Shown here piece by piece: positions 25,914 to 33,622 of a stretch of DNA of 64,000 bases. Source of the stretch: Actinomadura graeca (GTDB lineage: Bacteria; Actinomycetota; Actinomycetes; Streptosporangiales; Streptosporangiaceae); assembly GCF_019175365.1 (NCBI RefSeq), contig NZ_CP059572.1:372001-436000 (forward strand). The letters run 5' to 3'. The notes under the pieces were generated by a model. It did no database searches. It worked only from the letters and a program-made list of their open reading frames with translations, and was not told where the DNA came from. Position numbers and translations under genes: made by a program. Numbering within the stretch: position 1 is the first letter of the stretch; every line of letters begins with the position of its first letter.

Positions 25914-26116
25914 GCTCTCCCTCACGCTCGAGGCGGCCTGTCCAGGAGATGAGATCCCAGACAGACCGCCGAAGTTCACCCTGCGTTCACGAATACGCAA
26001 ATCCTGTCACGTATCAGGGTTCGCGCGCCGGGGATCCGGCCCACCGCCCGGCTGTTTCCGGGCCGCCCCGGAAACGGCCCGCGCCTCCCGCGGCAAGGGC
26101 GTCACCGGCCTCAGAC

Positions 26117-26155
26117 GGCGGTGCCCCCTCGGTCCGGGACCGAGGGGGCACCGCC
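26117..26155 (-). terminator. Strong intrinsic terminator downstream of the DedA gene
   Basis: Near-perfect 18-19 nt complementary arms (GGCGGTGCCCCCTCGGTCC side at 26117-26135 and its complement at 26137-26155) with a minimal loop. It lies 16 bp beyond the stop of the leftward DedA gene. Confidence 0.85.
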
Positions 26156-26171
26156 ACGCGAACCGGGTCTG

Positions 26172-26903
26172 CTACCGGGCGCCCGTGCTCACCGCGCCCG
26201 GCTCGTCCGAGGTGCCGCCCGAGGTGCCCTCCGCCGCGCCGGGCAGGGCGCCCTCGGTGGTGTCGAGGGTGGTGCCGAGCGGGGGAGCGGCCCCCGGGGA
26301 CGCCGCGGCGCGGCGGCGGTGCACCACGAAACGGGCGGCCTCCACCACCGCCGTCACCGACAGCGCCAGCCCCAGGCCCACCGCGACGCCCTTGAGCGGG
26401 TCGTCCTCGAACGCGACCCCGCCGAGGTAGCCCAGCGCCGTCCCGTACACCGCCCACGTCACCGCCGCGATCCCCGCGAACGGCGAGAACGACCGCAGCG
26501 GGTACGCCACCACCCCCATCGTCATGGTCACCGCGGTCCGCCCGCCCGGCACGTACCGCGCGACGACCAGGATCATCCCGCCGCGCTCGCCCATCGTGCG
26601 CCGCGCCCACCCGAACGCGGCGTGCCGCCTGGTCCCCGGCCGCAGCCCCCGCGTCAGCCTCCCGCCCGAGCCCCGCCCGATCAGGTACGCCACGTGGTCC
26701 CCGGCGAACGCGCCGAGCGCCGCCAGCACCACCACCAGCACCGGCTCGGGCCGCCCCGACGCCGCGTAGACCCCCGCGGTGATCACCATGCTCTCGCTCG
26801 GCACCACCGGGAAGAACCCGTCGATCGCGGCCACCGCGAACAACGCCAGGTAGAACCAGGGCGAGGTCACCGCCGTGTGCAGGAAGTCCACAACACCGTC
26901 CAT
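26172..26903 (-). CDS. DedA family (VTT domain) membrane protein
   Basis: A 243-residue membrane protein with the VTT/SNARE-associated fold: AIDGFFPVVPSESMVITAGVYAA with the conserved acidic-proline motif, GAFAGDHVAYLIGRGSGG, and FGWARRTMGERGGMILVVARYVPGGRTAVTMTMG with the conserved arginine. DedA proteins flip or recycle lipid carriers such as undecaprenyl phosphate or phosphatidylethanolamine and support envelope homeostasis. The start at ATG 26903 is supported by TAGCGT seven nt upstream (leaderless). The C-terminal 40 residues are a Thr/Gly/Pro-rich tail. Lies upstream of the PAP2 gene on the same strand, but a terminator separates them. Confidence 0.93.
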   Translation of the reverse strand: MDGVVDFLHTAVTSPWFYLALFAVAAIDGFFPVVPSESMVITAGVYAASGRPEPVLVVVLAALGAFAGDHVAYLIGRGSGGRLTRGLRPGTRRHAAFGWARRTMGERGGMILVVARYVPGGRTAVTMTMGVVAYPLRSFSPFAGIAAVTWAVYGTALGYLGGVAFEDDPLKGVAVGLGLALSVTAVVEAARFVVHRRRAAASPGAAPPLGTTLDTTEGALPGAAEGTSGGTSDEPGAVSTGAR

Positions 26904-27107
26904 GTCCCCGACGCTAGGAAAACGGTCACCCGGGGCGCATCGGGCGGAAGGCCAGGGCCGGCCCCTACTTTCGGCAGTGCACCGCCGGGGGCCGGCACGG
27001 GTCCTGCGAACGATGTACGGGCGGTTCCTCACCCCGCAGGACGATTTCCGCCCTCACCCCGCGCGACCCTGGAACCAACGCGACCCGCATCCCGGGGGAG
27101 GCCCGTC

Positions 27108-27620
27108 TTGCAACCGCATCCCGACATCACCACGCCCGCCGCCCCGGAGCCCGCCCCGGCCGGCGGCCCCCCGGCCCTGCCGGCGGCCGTCCCGGCGGCG
27201 CCCGTCACGGCGGGGGCGGTCCGCGCGTCCGACGGCGACCGCGACGGCGCCGTCCAGGCCCTCGGCGAAGCCCTCGCCGAGGGCGCCCTGGACACCGCCG
27301 AGTACGGCCGCCGCCTCGGACGGGCCCTCGCCGCCGTCACCCGCGCCGACCTCGACGCCCTCACCGCGGACCTGCCTGCCTCCCGCGCCGCCCACGACCG
27401 CGCCGCCGCCGCCCGCCGCGCAGCGCGCGCCGAGGCCGACGAGCGCGAGTGGTGGAACGAGTGGGCCCACTGGGCGGGCGCCGCCGCGATCATGACGGTG
27501 ATCTGGGGTGTCACGTCCCTGAGCGAAGGGGAGTGGCGGTTCTTCTGGCCGGTGTTCCCCCTGGGCGTGTGGGCCGCGATCCTCCTCGCCTGCGCCCTGT
27601 GGCCCTCGGACGGCGACTGA
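27108..27620 (+). CDS. DUF1707 / 2TM domain membrane protein
   Basis: A 170-residue protein. Residues about 38-92 match DUF1707 (VRASDGDRDGAVQALGEAL, GALDTAEYGRRL, LDALTADLP), a short actinobacterial domain of unknown function. A basic coiled linker and two C-terminal helices with a WPxxPLGVW-like segment follow. The start chosen is TTG 27108 because GGGGGAGG lies 6 nt upstream and no ATG or GTG fits the frame. The Pro/Ala-rich N-terminus is variable. It may be a small membrane-anchored regulator; nothing in the neighbourhood clarifies the role. Confidence 0.85.
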   Translation: MQPHPDITTPAAPEPAPAGGPPALPAAVPAAPVTAGAVRASDGDRDGAVQALGEALAEGALDTAEYGRRLGRALAAVTRADLDALTADLPASRAAHDRAAAARRAARAEADEREWWNEWAHWAGAAAIMTVIWGVTSLSEGEWRFFWPVFPLGVWAAILLACALWPSDGD

Positions 27621-27712
27621 CCACCCCCGGAGGCCGCCCCTCACACCCCGGCCGGACACGGACACCCCGGCCGGGCCCTGCACGACCGGCCGGGTCCCAT
27701 GCCCGGCGGCGC

Positions 27713-28843
27713 TCACCCGCGGCGCGGGCGGCCCTCCACCGGCCCCAGCAGCGGATGCACCCGCATCGCCGCCTCCAGCTCACCGGGGAGCTCGTCGCGG
27801 TAGCGGCCCAGCGTCGACAGGTCCGCGTGCCCCAGCACCCGCCGCACCGCGTCCATGTCCGTCGCCGCCGCCAGCAGGTGCGTCGCCGTCGTGTGCCGCA
27901 GCCCGTGCGGCGTCACCCCCCGCCGCCGTCCCGGCTCCACCCGCGCCAGCACCCGGTCGATCACCGCCTGCACATCACCGCGCGCCAGCCGCCGCCCCCG
28001 CCACGACAGCAGCAGCGCCCTCGGCTCGCGTCCCCGGTCCAGCAGCCGCCGCCCCTCGCCCAGGTAGGCGTCCAGCACCTCGGCCACCGGGCGGGGCAGC
28101 GGCACGTCCCGCGTCCGCCCGCCCTTGCCGAAGATCCGCCAGTACCGCGTCCCGGCGTTGACGAAGAAGTCCTCGGCGTTCGCCCGCGTCAGCTCCGACA
28201 CCCGCGGGCCCACCGCCGCCAGCAGCAGCACGATCAGCCCGTCGCGCAGCTCGGTGCGCTGGTCGGGCCGCCCGCCCGCCGCCGGCGCCGCGTCCACCAG
28301 CCCCCGCGCCGCCCCCAGCAGCCCCTCCGCCTGCTCGGCGGTCAGCGCCCGCCGCTCGGCCCGCAGCCCGCCCCGGTGCCGCGGCCGCAGCGTCACCGCC
28401 TGCATCGGGTTCAGCTGCACCCACCCCGCGACCAGCGCGTACTGGAAGAACGCCGACACCGAACGGCGGAACCGCGCCTGCGACGACGCGCTCTGCGACG
28501 GCGCACCCCCGCCCGCCCCCGCCTCCGGAGGCCCCCCGGAAGCCGCACCTGAAGGCGCCCCGGGCGGCGCCGGGGGAGCGGCCGCCCCTCCGGCGGCCCG
28601 CCGGGAACGGCGCCCGTCGGGCTTGCGCGCGAACCGCAGCAGCACCTCATCGACGTCCTCACCCGACAGGTCGTCCAGGACCCGCTCCGGGCCCGCCAGC
28701 GCCGCGAACGTCACCACATCACGCGCATACACCTCCGCCGTGCCGGGCGCCAGCGCGCCCGTCGACGTCTTCGCCCGGACCATCTCCACATACCGGTCGG
28801 CCGTCTCGGCCACCGTCAGCCGCTGGACATCACTGGGACGCAC
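27713..28843 (-). CDS. Tyrosine-type recombinase/integrase (XerC/D-like)
   Basis: A 376-residue recombinase. The N-terminal SAM-like core-binding domain is split by a 35-residue Pro/Gly/Ala-rich insert (about residues 83-118). The catalytic domain is intact: Arg in GPRVSELTRANAEDF, Lys in FGKGGRTRDVPLP, HGLRHTTATHLL, GHADLSTLGRY with the nucleophilic Tyr. GTG 28843 is preferred because TAGCGT ends 7 nt upstream; ATG 28903 overlaps the -10 of the divergent gene. No excisionase, attachment repeats, tRNA or other mobile genes are near, so it may be a domesticated Xer-like enzyme. This conclusion is inference. Confidence 0.88.
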   Translation of the reverse strand: MRPSDVQRLTVAETADRYVEMVRAKTSTGALAPGTAEVYARDVVTFAALAGPERVLDDLSGEDVDEVLLRFARKPDGRRSRRAAGGAAAPPAPPGAPSGAASGGPPEAGAGGGAPSQSASSQARFRRSVSAFFQYALVAGWVQLNPMQAVTLRPRHRGGLRAERRALTAEQAEGLLGAARGLVDAAPAAGGRPDQRTELRDGLIVLLLAAVGPRVSELTRANAEDFFVNAGTRYWRIFGKGGRTRDVPLPRPVAEVLDAYLGEGRRLLDRGREPRALLLSWRGRRLARGDVQAVIDRVLARVEPGRRRGVTPHGLRHTTATHLLAAATDMDAVRRVLGHADLSTLGRYRDELPGELEAAMRVHPLLGPVEGRPRRG

Positions 28844-28915
28844 CCGCCGGACGCTACCGCGCCGCACCGACAATCGGCACGCCGCCCGCCGGCGCCACCC
28901 CATAAGATCCGAATC

Positions 28916-29365
28916 GTGACCGACCGGCATCTGTTCGACCAGGTCGGCGAGGTCGTCAGGGGAGCGGCCCCGCCCGCCCTGGGCCGCCTGCACCTGCACG
29001 TGCGCCACAACGGCGTCAAAGCCTGGTTCGGCGACCCCGGGCCGCAGCGCGAGCACTACGAGGCGCAGATCATCCCCGCCGACATCGCGCCCGGCGCCCG
29101 CACCCGCGCCCTGGAGGTCGGCTTCCACGCCGAGCACCCCGCCGAACCCGACAACCAGGCCGTCCTCGCGCGCCTCCTGGCCGCCGAACCCGCCTGGCGG
29201 CCCCTCCTCGGCGACGACCCCGCCGGAGGCGCCTTCCTCGGCCGCGGCACCTGGCGGCGCGTCTCGGAGACCTGGCCCGACCCCGACCTGGACGCCGCCG
29301 ACGTCCCCTTCGAGATCGGCGTCCGCCTCGTGGAGTACATGCGCGCCCTGGAACCCCACCGCTGA
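28916..29365 (+). CDS. Hypothetical soluble protein
   Basis: A 149-residue protein with balanced composition, including AKxWFGDPGPQREHYEAQIIPADI-like strands, EVGFHAEHP and DVPFEIGVRLVEYM. The pattern suggests a mixed alpha/beta fold. It is reminiscent of small proteins of unknown function found widely in Streptosporangiales, but I cannot assign a family. The start at GTG 28916 is well supported: TAAGAT (28903-28908) is 7 nt upstream, a leaderless arrangement. It is divergent from the integrase by 72 bp. Confidence 0.78.
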   Translation: MTDRHLFDQVGEVVRGAAPPALGRLHLHVRHNGVKAWFGDPGPQREHYEAQIIPADIAPGARTRALEVGFHAEHPAEPDNQAVLARLLAAEPAWRPLLGDDPAGGAFLGRGTWRRVSETWPDPDLDAADVPFEIGVRLVEYMRALEPHR

Positions 29366-29457
29366 CCGCCCCGCCGCCCCGGGACGGCACATGCCGCACC
29401 GGTTTCTGTCCGGGCGGGCGGGGCACCCCGGGGAGGCGGACGAAGGACGGGGGAGCG

Positions 29458-30189
29458 GTGACGGCGGTCGGGACGTCCGGATGGCAGTACGGCGACTGGC
29501 GCGGCGTGCTCTACCCGCCCGGCCTGCCGCAGCGCCGCTGGCTGCACCGCTACGCCGAGGTGTTCGGCACCGTGGAGAACAACAACGCCTTCTACCGCCT
29601 GCCCGCGCGCGGCACCTTCGAGCAGTGGCGCGAAGCGACCCCGCCGGGGTTCGTCATGGCCGTCAAGGCCAGCCGGTTCCTCACCCACATGAAGCGGCTG
29701 CGCGACCCCGGGGAGCCCGTCGCGCGGCTCATGGACGCCGCCGGGGGACTGGGCAGCAAGCTCGGCCCCGTCCTGCTGCAGCTGCCGCCCACGCTGCGGT
29801 GCGAGCCCGCGCGGCTCCAGGCGTGCCTGCGCTGCTTCCCCAGCGGCGTCCGCGTCGCGGTGGAGCCCCGGCATCCCTCGTGGTGGACGGCGGAGGTCCG
29901 CGGCGTCCTGGAACGGCACGGCGCGGCCCTGTGCTGGGCCGACCGGCTCGGCAGGCCGGTCACGCCGCTGTGGCGGACGGCGGACTGGCTGTACGTGCGC
30001 CTGCACGAGGGGGCAGCGTCCCCCAGGCCCTCCTACGGGGACCGCGCCCTGCGCAGCTGGGCGGAGCGGATCGCTCCGGGCGGGGACGCCTACGTCTACT
30101 TCAACAACGACCCGGGCGGCGCCGCCGTCCGCAACGCCCGCCGTTTCACCGTCCTCACCCAACCCGACAAACAGCAACAAACTACGTAA
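29458..30189 (+). CDS. DUF72 family protein
   Basis: A 243-residue TIM-barrel-like protein. The signature VGTSGWQYGDWRGVLYPPG at the start, FGTVENNNAFYRLP, VMAVKASRFLTHMKRL, GSKLGPVLLQLPPTL and VAVEPRHPSW are all diagnostic of DUF72 (YecE-like). The C-terminal DAYVYFNNDPGGAAVRNA is also conserved. No enzymatic activity has been firmly shown for the family. GTG 29458 has GGGGGAG immediately upstream. Monocistronic; a weak hairpin at 30206-30225 could end the transcript. Confidence 0.93.
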   Translation: MTAVGTSGWQYGDWRGVLYPPGLPQRRWLHRYAEVFGTVENNNAFYRLPARGTFEQWREATPPGFVMAVKASRFLTHMKRLRDPGEPVARLMDAAGGLGSKLGPVLLQLPPTLRCEPARLQACLRCFPSGVRVAVEPRHPSWWTAEVRGVLERHGAALCWADRLGRPVTPLWRTADWLYVRLHEGAASPRPSYGDRALRSWAERIAPGGDAYVYFNNDPGGAAVRNARRFTVLTQPDKQQQTT

Positions 30190-30710
30190 AGCAGACAGAA
30201 GCTGAATTCTGTTCGGTATCAGAATCCTCATCCCGGGCCGCGGCAGGGGCCTCGGCGGCCGCGCCGCGGGCCGTCCCGCACGACGAGCCCGGCCCTCGCC
30301 GCCGAGACCGGCCGGGACGCGCACCCGCCGACGCCTGACGATCACCCAGCTCACCGGAACCGGGGTGGCGCGACCGGCAACCGGGCGATCTTGTCCGGCT
30401 TGCCGGGTCCGGACGCCCGCCGTTCAAGATGATCTTCAAAGCGGCCGGCGGCACCGCGCGGCATTCCGGTCACCGGACGCGCCGGACCGGACGCTGCACG
30501 AGAACCGCCCGGACGGTTCACGGGCCGCTCCGCCCGCGGACGCGCCACGCGGACCCGGAACCGCGGCGCCGCGCCCGGAAACACCCGATCCGCCCCCTCT
30601 TCACCACGGCCCGATCGCTGGTCGATAATGAACATTATGTTAAGTAGAGGGCTTGCGGCGTACCCTGCCCCGGCTAGGGTGCGGGGGTAGGTCCGGTTTG
30701 CCGGTGATCT
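30190..30710. other. Intergenic region with a weak hairpin and an operator-like palindrome
   Basis: No gene is supported here. ATTCTG and CAGAAT (30206-30225) form a weak stem after the DUF72 gene. Near the right end the sequence becomes AT-rich: an inverted repeat at 30625-30638, then TTGCGG (30653-30658) and TAGGGT (30675-30680), which resemble a -35/-10 pair for the next gene. Confidence 0.5.
30625..30638. promoter_or_regulatory. Operator-like palindrome ATAATG-AA-CATTAT
   Basis: A perfect inverted repeat with 6-bp arms and a 2-bp centre, embedded in GC-rich DNA, 15 bp upstream of the putative -35 of the TIGR03086 gene. It resembles a binding site for a dimeric repressor. The cognate regulator is not evident. 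Confidence 0.5.
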
Positions 30711-31319
30711 GTGCGGGGCGGGGTGGCCGTCGTGGTTCCTGGACGATTCGTCCGCGCGCTGGAGGTCTTCGAGGCGGTACTGGCCGGGGTGCCCGCGGGC
30801 CGCTGGGAGTCCCCCTCTCCGTGTGAGGGCTGGTGCGCCGTCGACGTGGCGGGGCATGTCATGGCGGGGTTGCTGGCGGTGCGGGAGGTGGCCGCCGGGC
30901 GCCCGTTCCCGGGCACCGATCCCGACGTGCGGGAGGTGGCCGGCGCGGATCCGGTGGCCACATGGCGGTCGGTGCGCGCGGACCTGATGGCCGCGCTGGG
31001 ACCCGGGACGCTGGAGCGCCGGGTGGAGCTCGCGGTGGGCGTGGAGACGACGGTGGGCGAATGGCTCGACCGCTATCCCCTGGAGTTGCTGGTGCACGCG
31101 TGGGACCTGGGGCAGGCCACCGGCCGTCCGGTGGTGTTCCCCCCGGATCTGGCGGCCGCCGCCCTGGAGACGGCGAGGCGTTTCGCGCCGCAGGGGCGCG
31201 CGGCGGGGATGATCGGGCCCGAGCGTGCGGTGCCCGGCGGCGCCGACGACCAGGCGCGGCTGCTGGCGGTGTTCGGCCGCGGCCCCTCGGACGGCCCCTC
31301 GGACGGCGACGGCGGCTGA
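30711..31319 (+). CDS. TIGR03086 family metal-binding protein (mycothiol maleylpyruvate isomerase-like)
   Basis: A 202-residue DinB/MDMPI-type four-helix protein. The early motif SPCEGWCAVDVAGHVMAGLLAV carries the first conserved His, and LELLVHAWDLGQATGRP carries the second, as in TIGR03086. These proteins bind a divalent metal and some use mycothiol as cofactor, but most have no known substrate. Start is uncertain: GTG 30711 opens the frame, GTG 30723 is an alternative; neither has a strong Shine-Dalgarno. Converges with the MocR regulator across a likely terminator. Confidence 0.85.
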   Translation: MRGGVAVVVPGRFVRALEVFEAVLAGVPAGRWESPSPCEGWCAVDVAGHVMAGLLAVREVAAGRPFPGTDPDVREVAGADPVATWRSVRADLMAALGPGTLERRVELAVGVETTVGEWLDRYPLELLVHAWDLGQATGRPVVFPPDLAAAALETARRFAPQGRAAGMIGPERAVPGGADDQARLLAVFGRGPSDGPSDGDGG

Positions 31320-31320
31320 C

Positions 31321-31361
31321 GGCGCCCCTGGGGACGGCCGGGCGGGCGGGCCGGGGGCGCC
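31321..31361. terminator. Candidate bidirectional terminator
   Basis: GGCGCCCC (31321-31328) and GGGGCGCC (31354-31361) are complementary and enclose a GGCC/GGCC inner stem. Position between the convergent TIGR03086 and MocR genes supports termination, but the structure is less regular than others in the window. Confidence 0.5.
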
Positions 31362-31381
31362 CTCTCCCCCGTCCCCGCTGG

Positions 31382-32944
31382 TCAGGGCAGGTGGCGGAAG
31401 GCGTCACCGATGCACGCGACCCCTTCGGCGATGGCCGTGGGGGTGGCGGCGGCGTAGCCGAGGACCAGGCCGGGGCTGTGGCGGCGCTGCCCGTGCCAGG
31501 ACAGCGGGTGGGTCTTCACGCCGCGGTCCAGCGCGGCGGCGGCCAGGGCGGTGTCGGGGAAGGAACCGGGGAAGGTCACCGTCAGGTGCAGGCCGGCGGC
31601 GGCGCCGTGGACGACCGCGCCGGGCAGCCGCGCCCGGATCGCGGTGATCATCGCGTCGCGGCGGCGGCGGTGGCGTCGGCGCAGGGCCCGCATTTGCCGT
31701 TCCATCTCACCGGAGTCCATGAGGCGGGCCAGGACCAGCTGCGGGAGGGCGGCGTTGCCGAGGTCGGCGAAGCGTTTGGCGTCCACGAGCGCGTCGCGGT
31801 GGCCGGGCGGCGCGAGGATCCACCCGATCCGCAGGGCCGGGGCGAGGAGTTTGGAGACGCTGCCCGCGTAGAAGAGGCGTTCGGTGAGCATGGACCGCAG
31901 GGCGGCGACGGGCGGGCGGTCGTAGCGGTGTTCGGCGTCGTAGTCGTCCTCGATGACGAGGCCGCCGTCGGCGCTCCAGCGCATCAGGTCCCGGCGGCGG
32001 GGGCCGTCCAGGACGACCCCGGTGGGGAACTGGTGGGCGGGGGTGAGCAGCACGGCGGGTGCGCCGGACGCGCGGAGCCGGTCGACGCGGACGCCGCCGG
32101 CGTCGACGGGGACGGGGGGCGTGCCCATCCCCCAGTGCGCCAGGTGCTGGCGGGTGCCGAGGGATCCGGGGTCCTCGACGGCGATGTCCCGGACGCCCTG
32201 GCCGGACAGGACGCGGACCATGAGCCCGAGGCCCTGCGCGGTCCCGGCGACGATGATGATGTCGGCGGGGTCGGCGCGGACGCCCCGGTTGCGGGCCAGC
32301 CACGCGGCGACGGCGGCGCGCAGGGCGGGGGTGCCGCGGGGGTCGCCGTAGCCGAGGGCGGGTGCCGACAGTTCCGCCAGGACGGACCTTTCGGCGCGCA
32401 GCCACGCGGCGCGGGGGAAGGCGGCCAGGTCGGGGACGCCGGGTGACAGGTCGACGCGGGCGGGCGCGGCGCGCAGGGCGTCGAACACGCCGCTGCCGGG
32501 GGCGCCGGAGAACACGCCCGGCGGCGTGGCGGGGCTGCCGTCGAGCGAGCCGCCGGGGACAGCGGTGAGGGCGAAGTCTGGTGGTGTGTCGGCGGGGTCG
32601 GCGCGCGGAGGGTGCGGCGGGACGGGGGCCGGGGCCGGCACGAAGGGTGCGGCGACGACGACGGTGCCGCCGCGGCCGCGGCCGGCGACGTGGCCGTCGT
32701 CGACGAGCCGCTGGTAGGCCTCGGTGACCACGCCGCGTGACACGCCGAGGTCGGCCGCCAGGACGCGGCTGGCGGGCAGGCGCCCGCCGACCGGGAGGCG
32801 GCCGTCGCCGATCGCGTCGCGCAGGCGCCCGGCGAGCCAGTCCGACAGGCCGCCCGGCGGGGCGTCGGCGGCGTCCAGTTGCAGGAAGTCCGCGCCGGAC
32901 CCCGTTATGGCCCGGTCGCCGGCGGTGTCATTGGACCTGTCCAT
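31382..32944 (-). CDS. MocR/PdxR-type GntR regulator with aminotransferase domain
   Basis: A 520-residue fusion. A GntR winged helix comes first (LAGRLRDAIGDGRLPVGGRLPASRVLAADLGVSRGVVTEAYQRLVDDG). A fold-type I PLP aminotransferase domain follows, with LTPAHQFPTGVVLD, IEDDYDAEHRYD and YAGSVSKLLAPALRIGW containing the PLP-binding Lys. MocR proteins sense PLP or amino compounds and often control vitamin B6, GABA or transport genes. ATG 32944 looks leaderless (CACAAT six nt upstream). The divergent neighbours are only doubtful small ORFs, so the target is unknown. Confidence 0.95.
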   Translation of the reverse strand: MDRSNDTAGDRAITGSGADFLQLDAADAPPGGLSDWLAGRLRDAIGDGRLPVGGRLPASRVLAADLGVSRGVVTEAYQRLVDDGHVAGRGRGGTVVVAAPFVPAPAPVPPHPPRADPADTPPDFALTAVPGGSLDGSPATPPGVFSGAPGSGVFDALRAAPARVDLSPGVPDLAAFPRAAWLRAERSVLAELSAPALGYGDPRGTPALRAAVAAWLARNRGVRADPADIIIVAGTAQGLGLMVRVLSGQGVRDIAVEDPGSLGTRQHLAHWGMGTPPVPVDAGGVRVDRLRASGAPAVLLTPAHQFPTGVVLDGPRRRDLMRWSADGGLVIEDDYDAEHRYDRPPVAALRSMLTERLFYAGSVSKLLAPALRIGWILAPPGHRDALVDAKRFADLGNAALPQLVLARLMDSGEMERQMRALRRRHRRRRDAMITAIRARLPGAVVHGAAAGLHLTVTFPGSFPDTALAAAALDRGVKTHPLSWHGQRRHSPGLVLGYAAATPTAIAEGVACIGDAFRHLP

Positions 32945-32972
32945 CAGGCCATTGTGGCGTCAAGGTGGACGC

Positions 32973-33137
32973 ATGGGAACACGTACCGGCACGAACAGGG
33001 GCGGGCCGGGCGGGCCCGCGGCGCGGCGCTACATCCACGGCTGCTCGGGGGGCGAGTCGCGGCGTCTGGGCGGCTACACGTTCGCCAAGGGTGCCGCGGT
33101 CAACCCCGCCCCGCTCCCCCACGGCGGCGCGCGGTGA
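32973..33137 (+). CDS. Small ORF, 54 residues, doubtful
   Basis: ATG 32973 is preceded by AAGGTGG and opens a 54-residue basic Gly/Arg-rich peptide with one Cys (residue about 25) and YIHGCSGGESRRLGGY. It is the first gene divergent from the MocR regulator, and its stop overlaps a second small ORF by 4 bp (GTGA). No family recognised; composition alone does not prove translation. Confidence 0.35.
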   Translation: MGTRTGTNRGGPGGPAARRYIHGCSGGESRRLGGYTFAKGAAVNPAPLPHGGAR

Positions 33138-33622
33138 CCGCCGTGGCGTCCTCGCTGGGGTCCGCCGTGGAGGCGGCCGTGCTGCTCACGGCGGTGGGCG
33201 GGCCGGTGGTGTGGCTGCTGGAGCGGGCGCACCGCCGCCGCCCGTATCCCCGGCCGCGGCTGTACGGGGGCGGCCGGCTGAGCGGCCACGGCGCCCGGGA
33301 CGGCGCAGGTGGCGGCGGGGTCGGCGGCTATGGCGACGGCGGGGGCGAGGGCCGCGGTGACGTCCGTGACCGGGACGCCGAGCGGATCCGCGCCGGGCTC
33401 CGCGGCGCCCCCGGGCCGCAGGACGGCCGGGGGCGCCGCGGCACCGGGGCGTTCCGTGGGGTGCGGGGGGTCGTCCCCCCGCAGCGAACCGGCCCGTTGC
33501 GGGGCGAGCCGGTGCGGCAGGCGCCGGTGCGGGGCGCGCGGGTCAGGCGCGGGTCAGCTCGGCGCGCATCCGGTCCAGGCCCATCGGCCCCAGGTCGAGC
33601 GCGCGGCGGTGGAACTCCTTGA
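33134..33622 (+). CDS. Small putative membrane-anchored ORF, doubtful
   Basis: GTG 33134 overlaps the preceding stop. The first 33 residues could form one transmembrane helix (VEAAVLLTAVGGPVVWLLERAHRR), then about 130 Gly/Arg-rich residues follow. Its 3' end would overlap the convergent DUF885 gene by 80 bp, which weakens the call. I keep it because of the overlap-coupled start and the clean hydrophobic segment. Confidence 0.3.
   Translation: MTAVASSLGSAVEAAVLLTAVGGPVVWLLERAHRRRPYPRPRLYGGGRLSGHGARDGAGGGGVGGYGDGGGEGRGDVRDRDAERIRAGLRGAPGPQDGRGRRGTGAFRGVRGVVPPQRTGPLRGEPVRQAPVRGARVRRGSARRASGPGPSAPGRARGGGTP

Noticed and set aside
27713..28843. Integrase as evidence of an integrated plasmid or prophage
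   Set aside because: No attachment repeats, tRNA gene, replication, transfer or phage genes lie around it, and base composition does not change.
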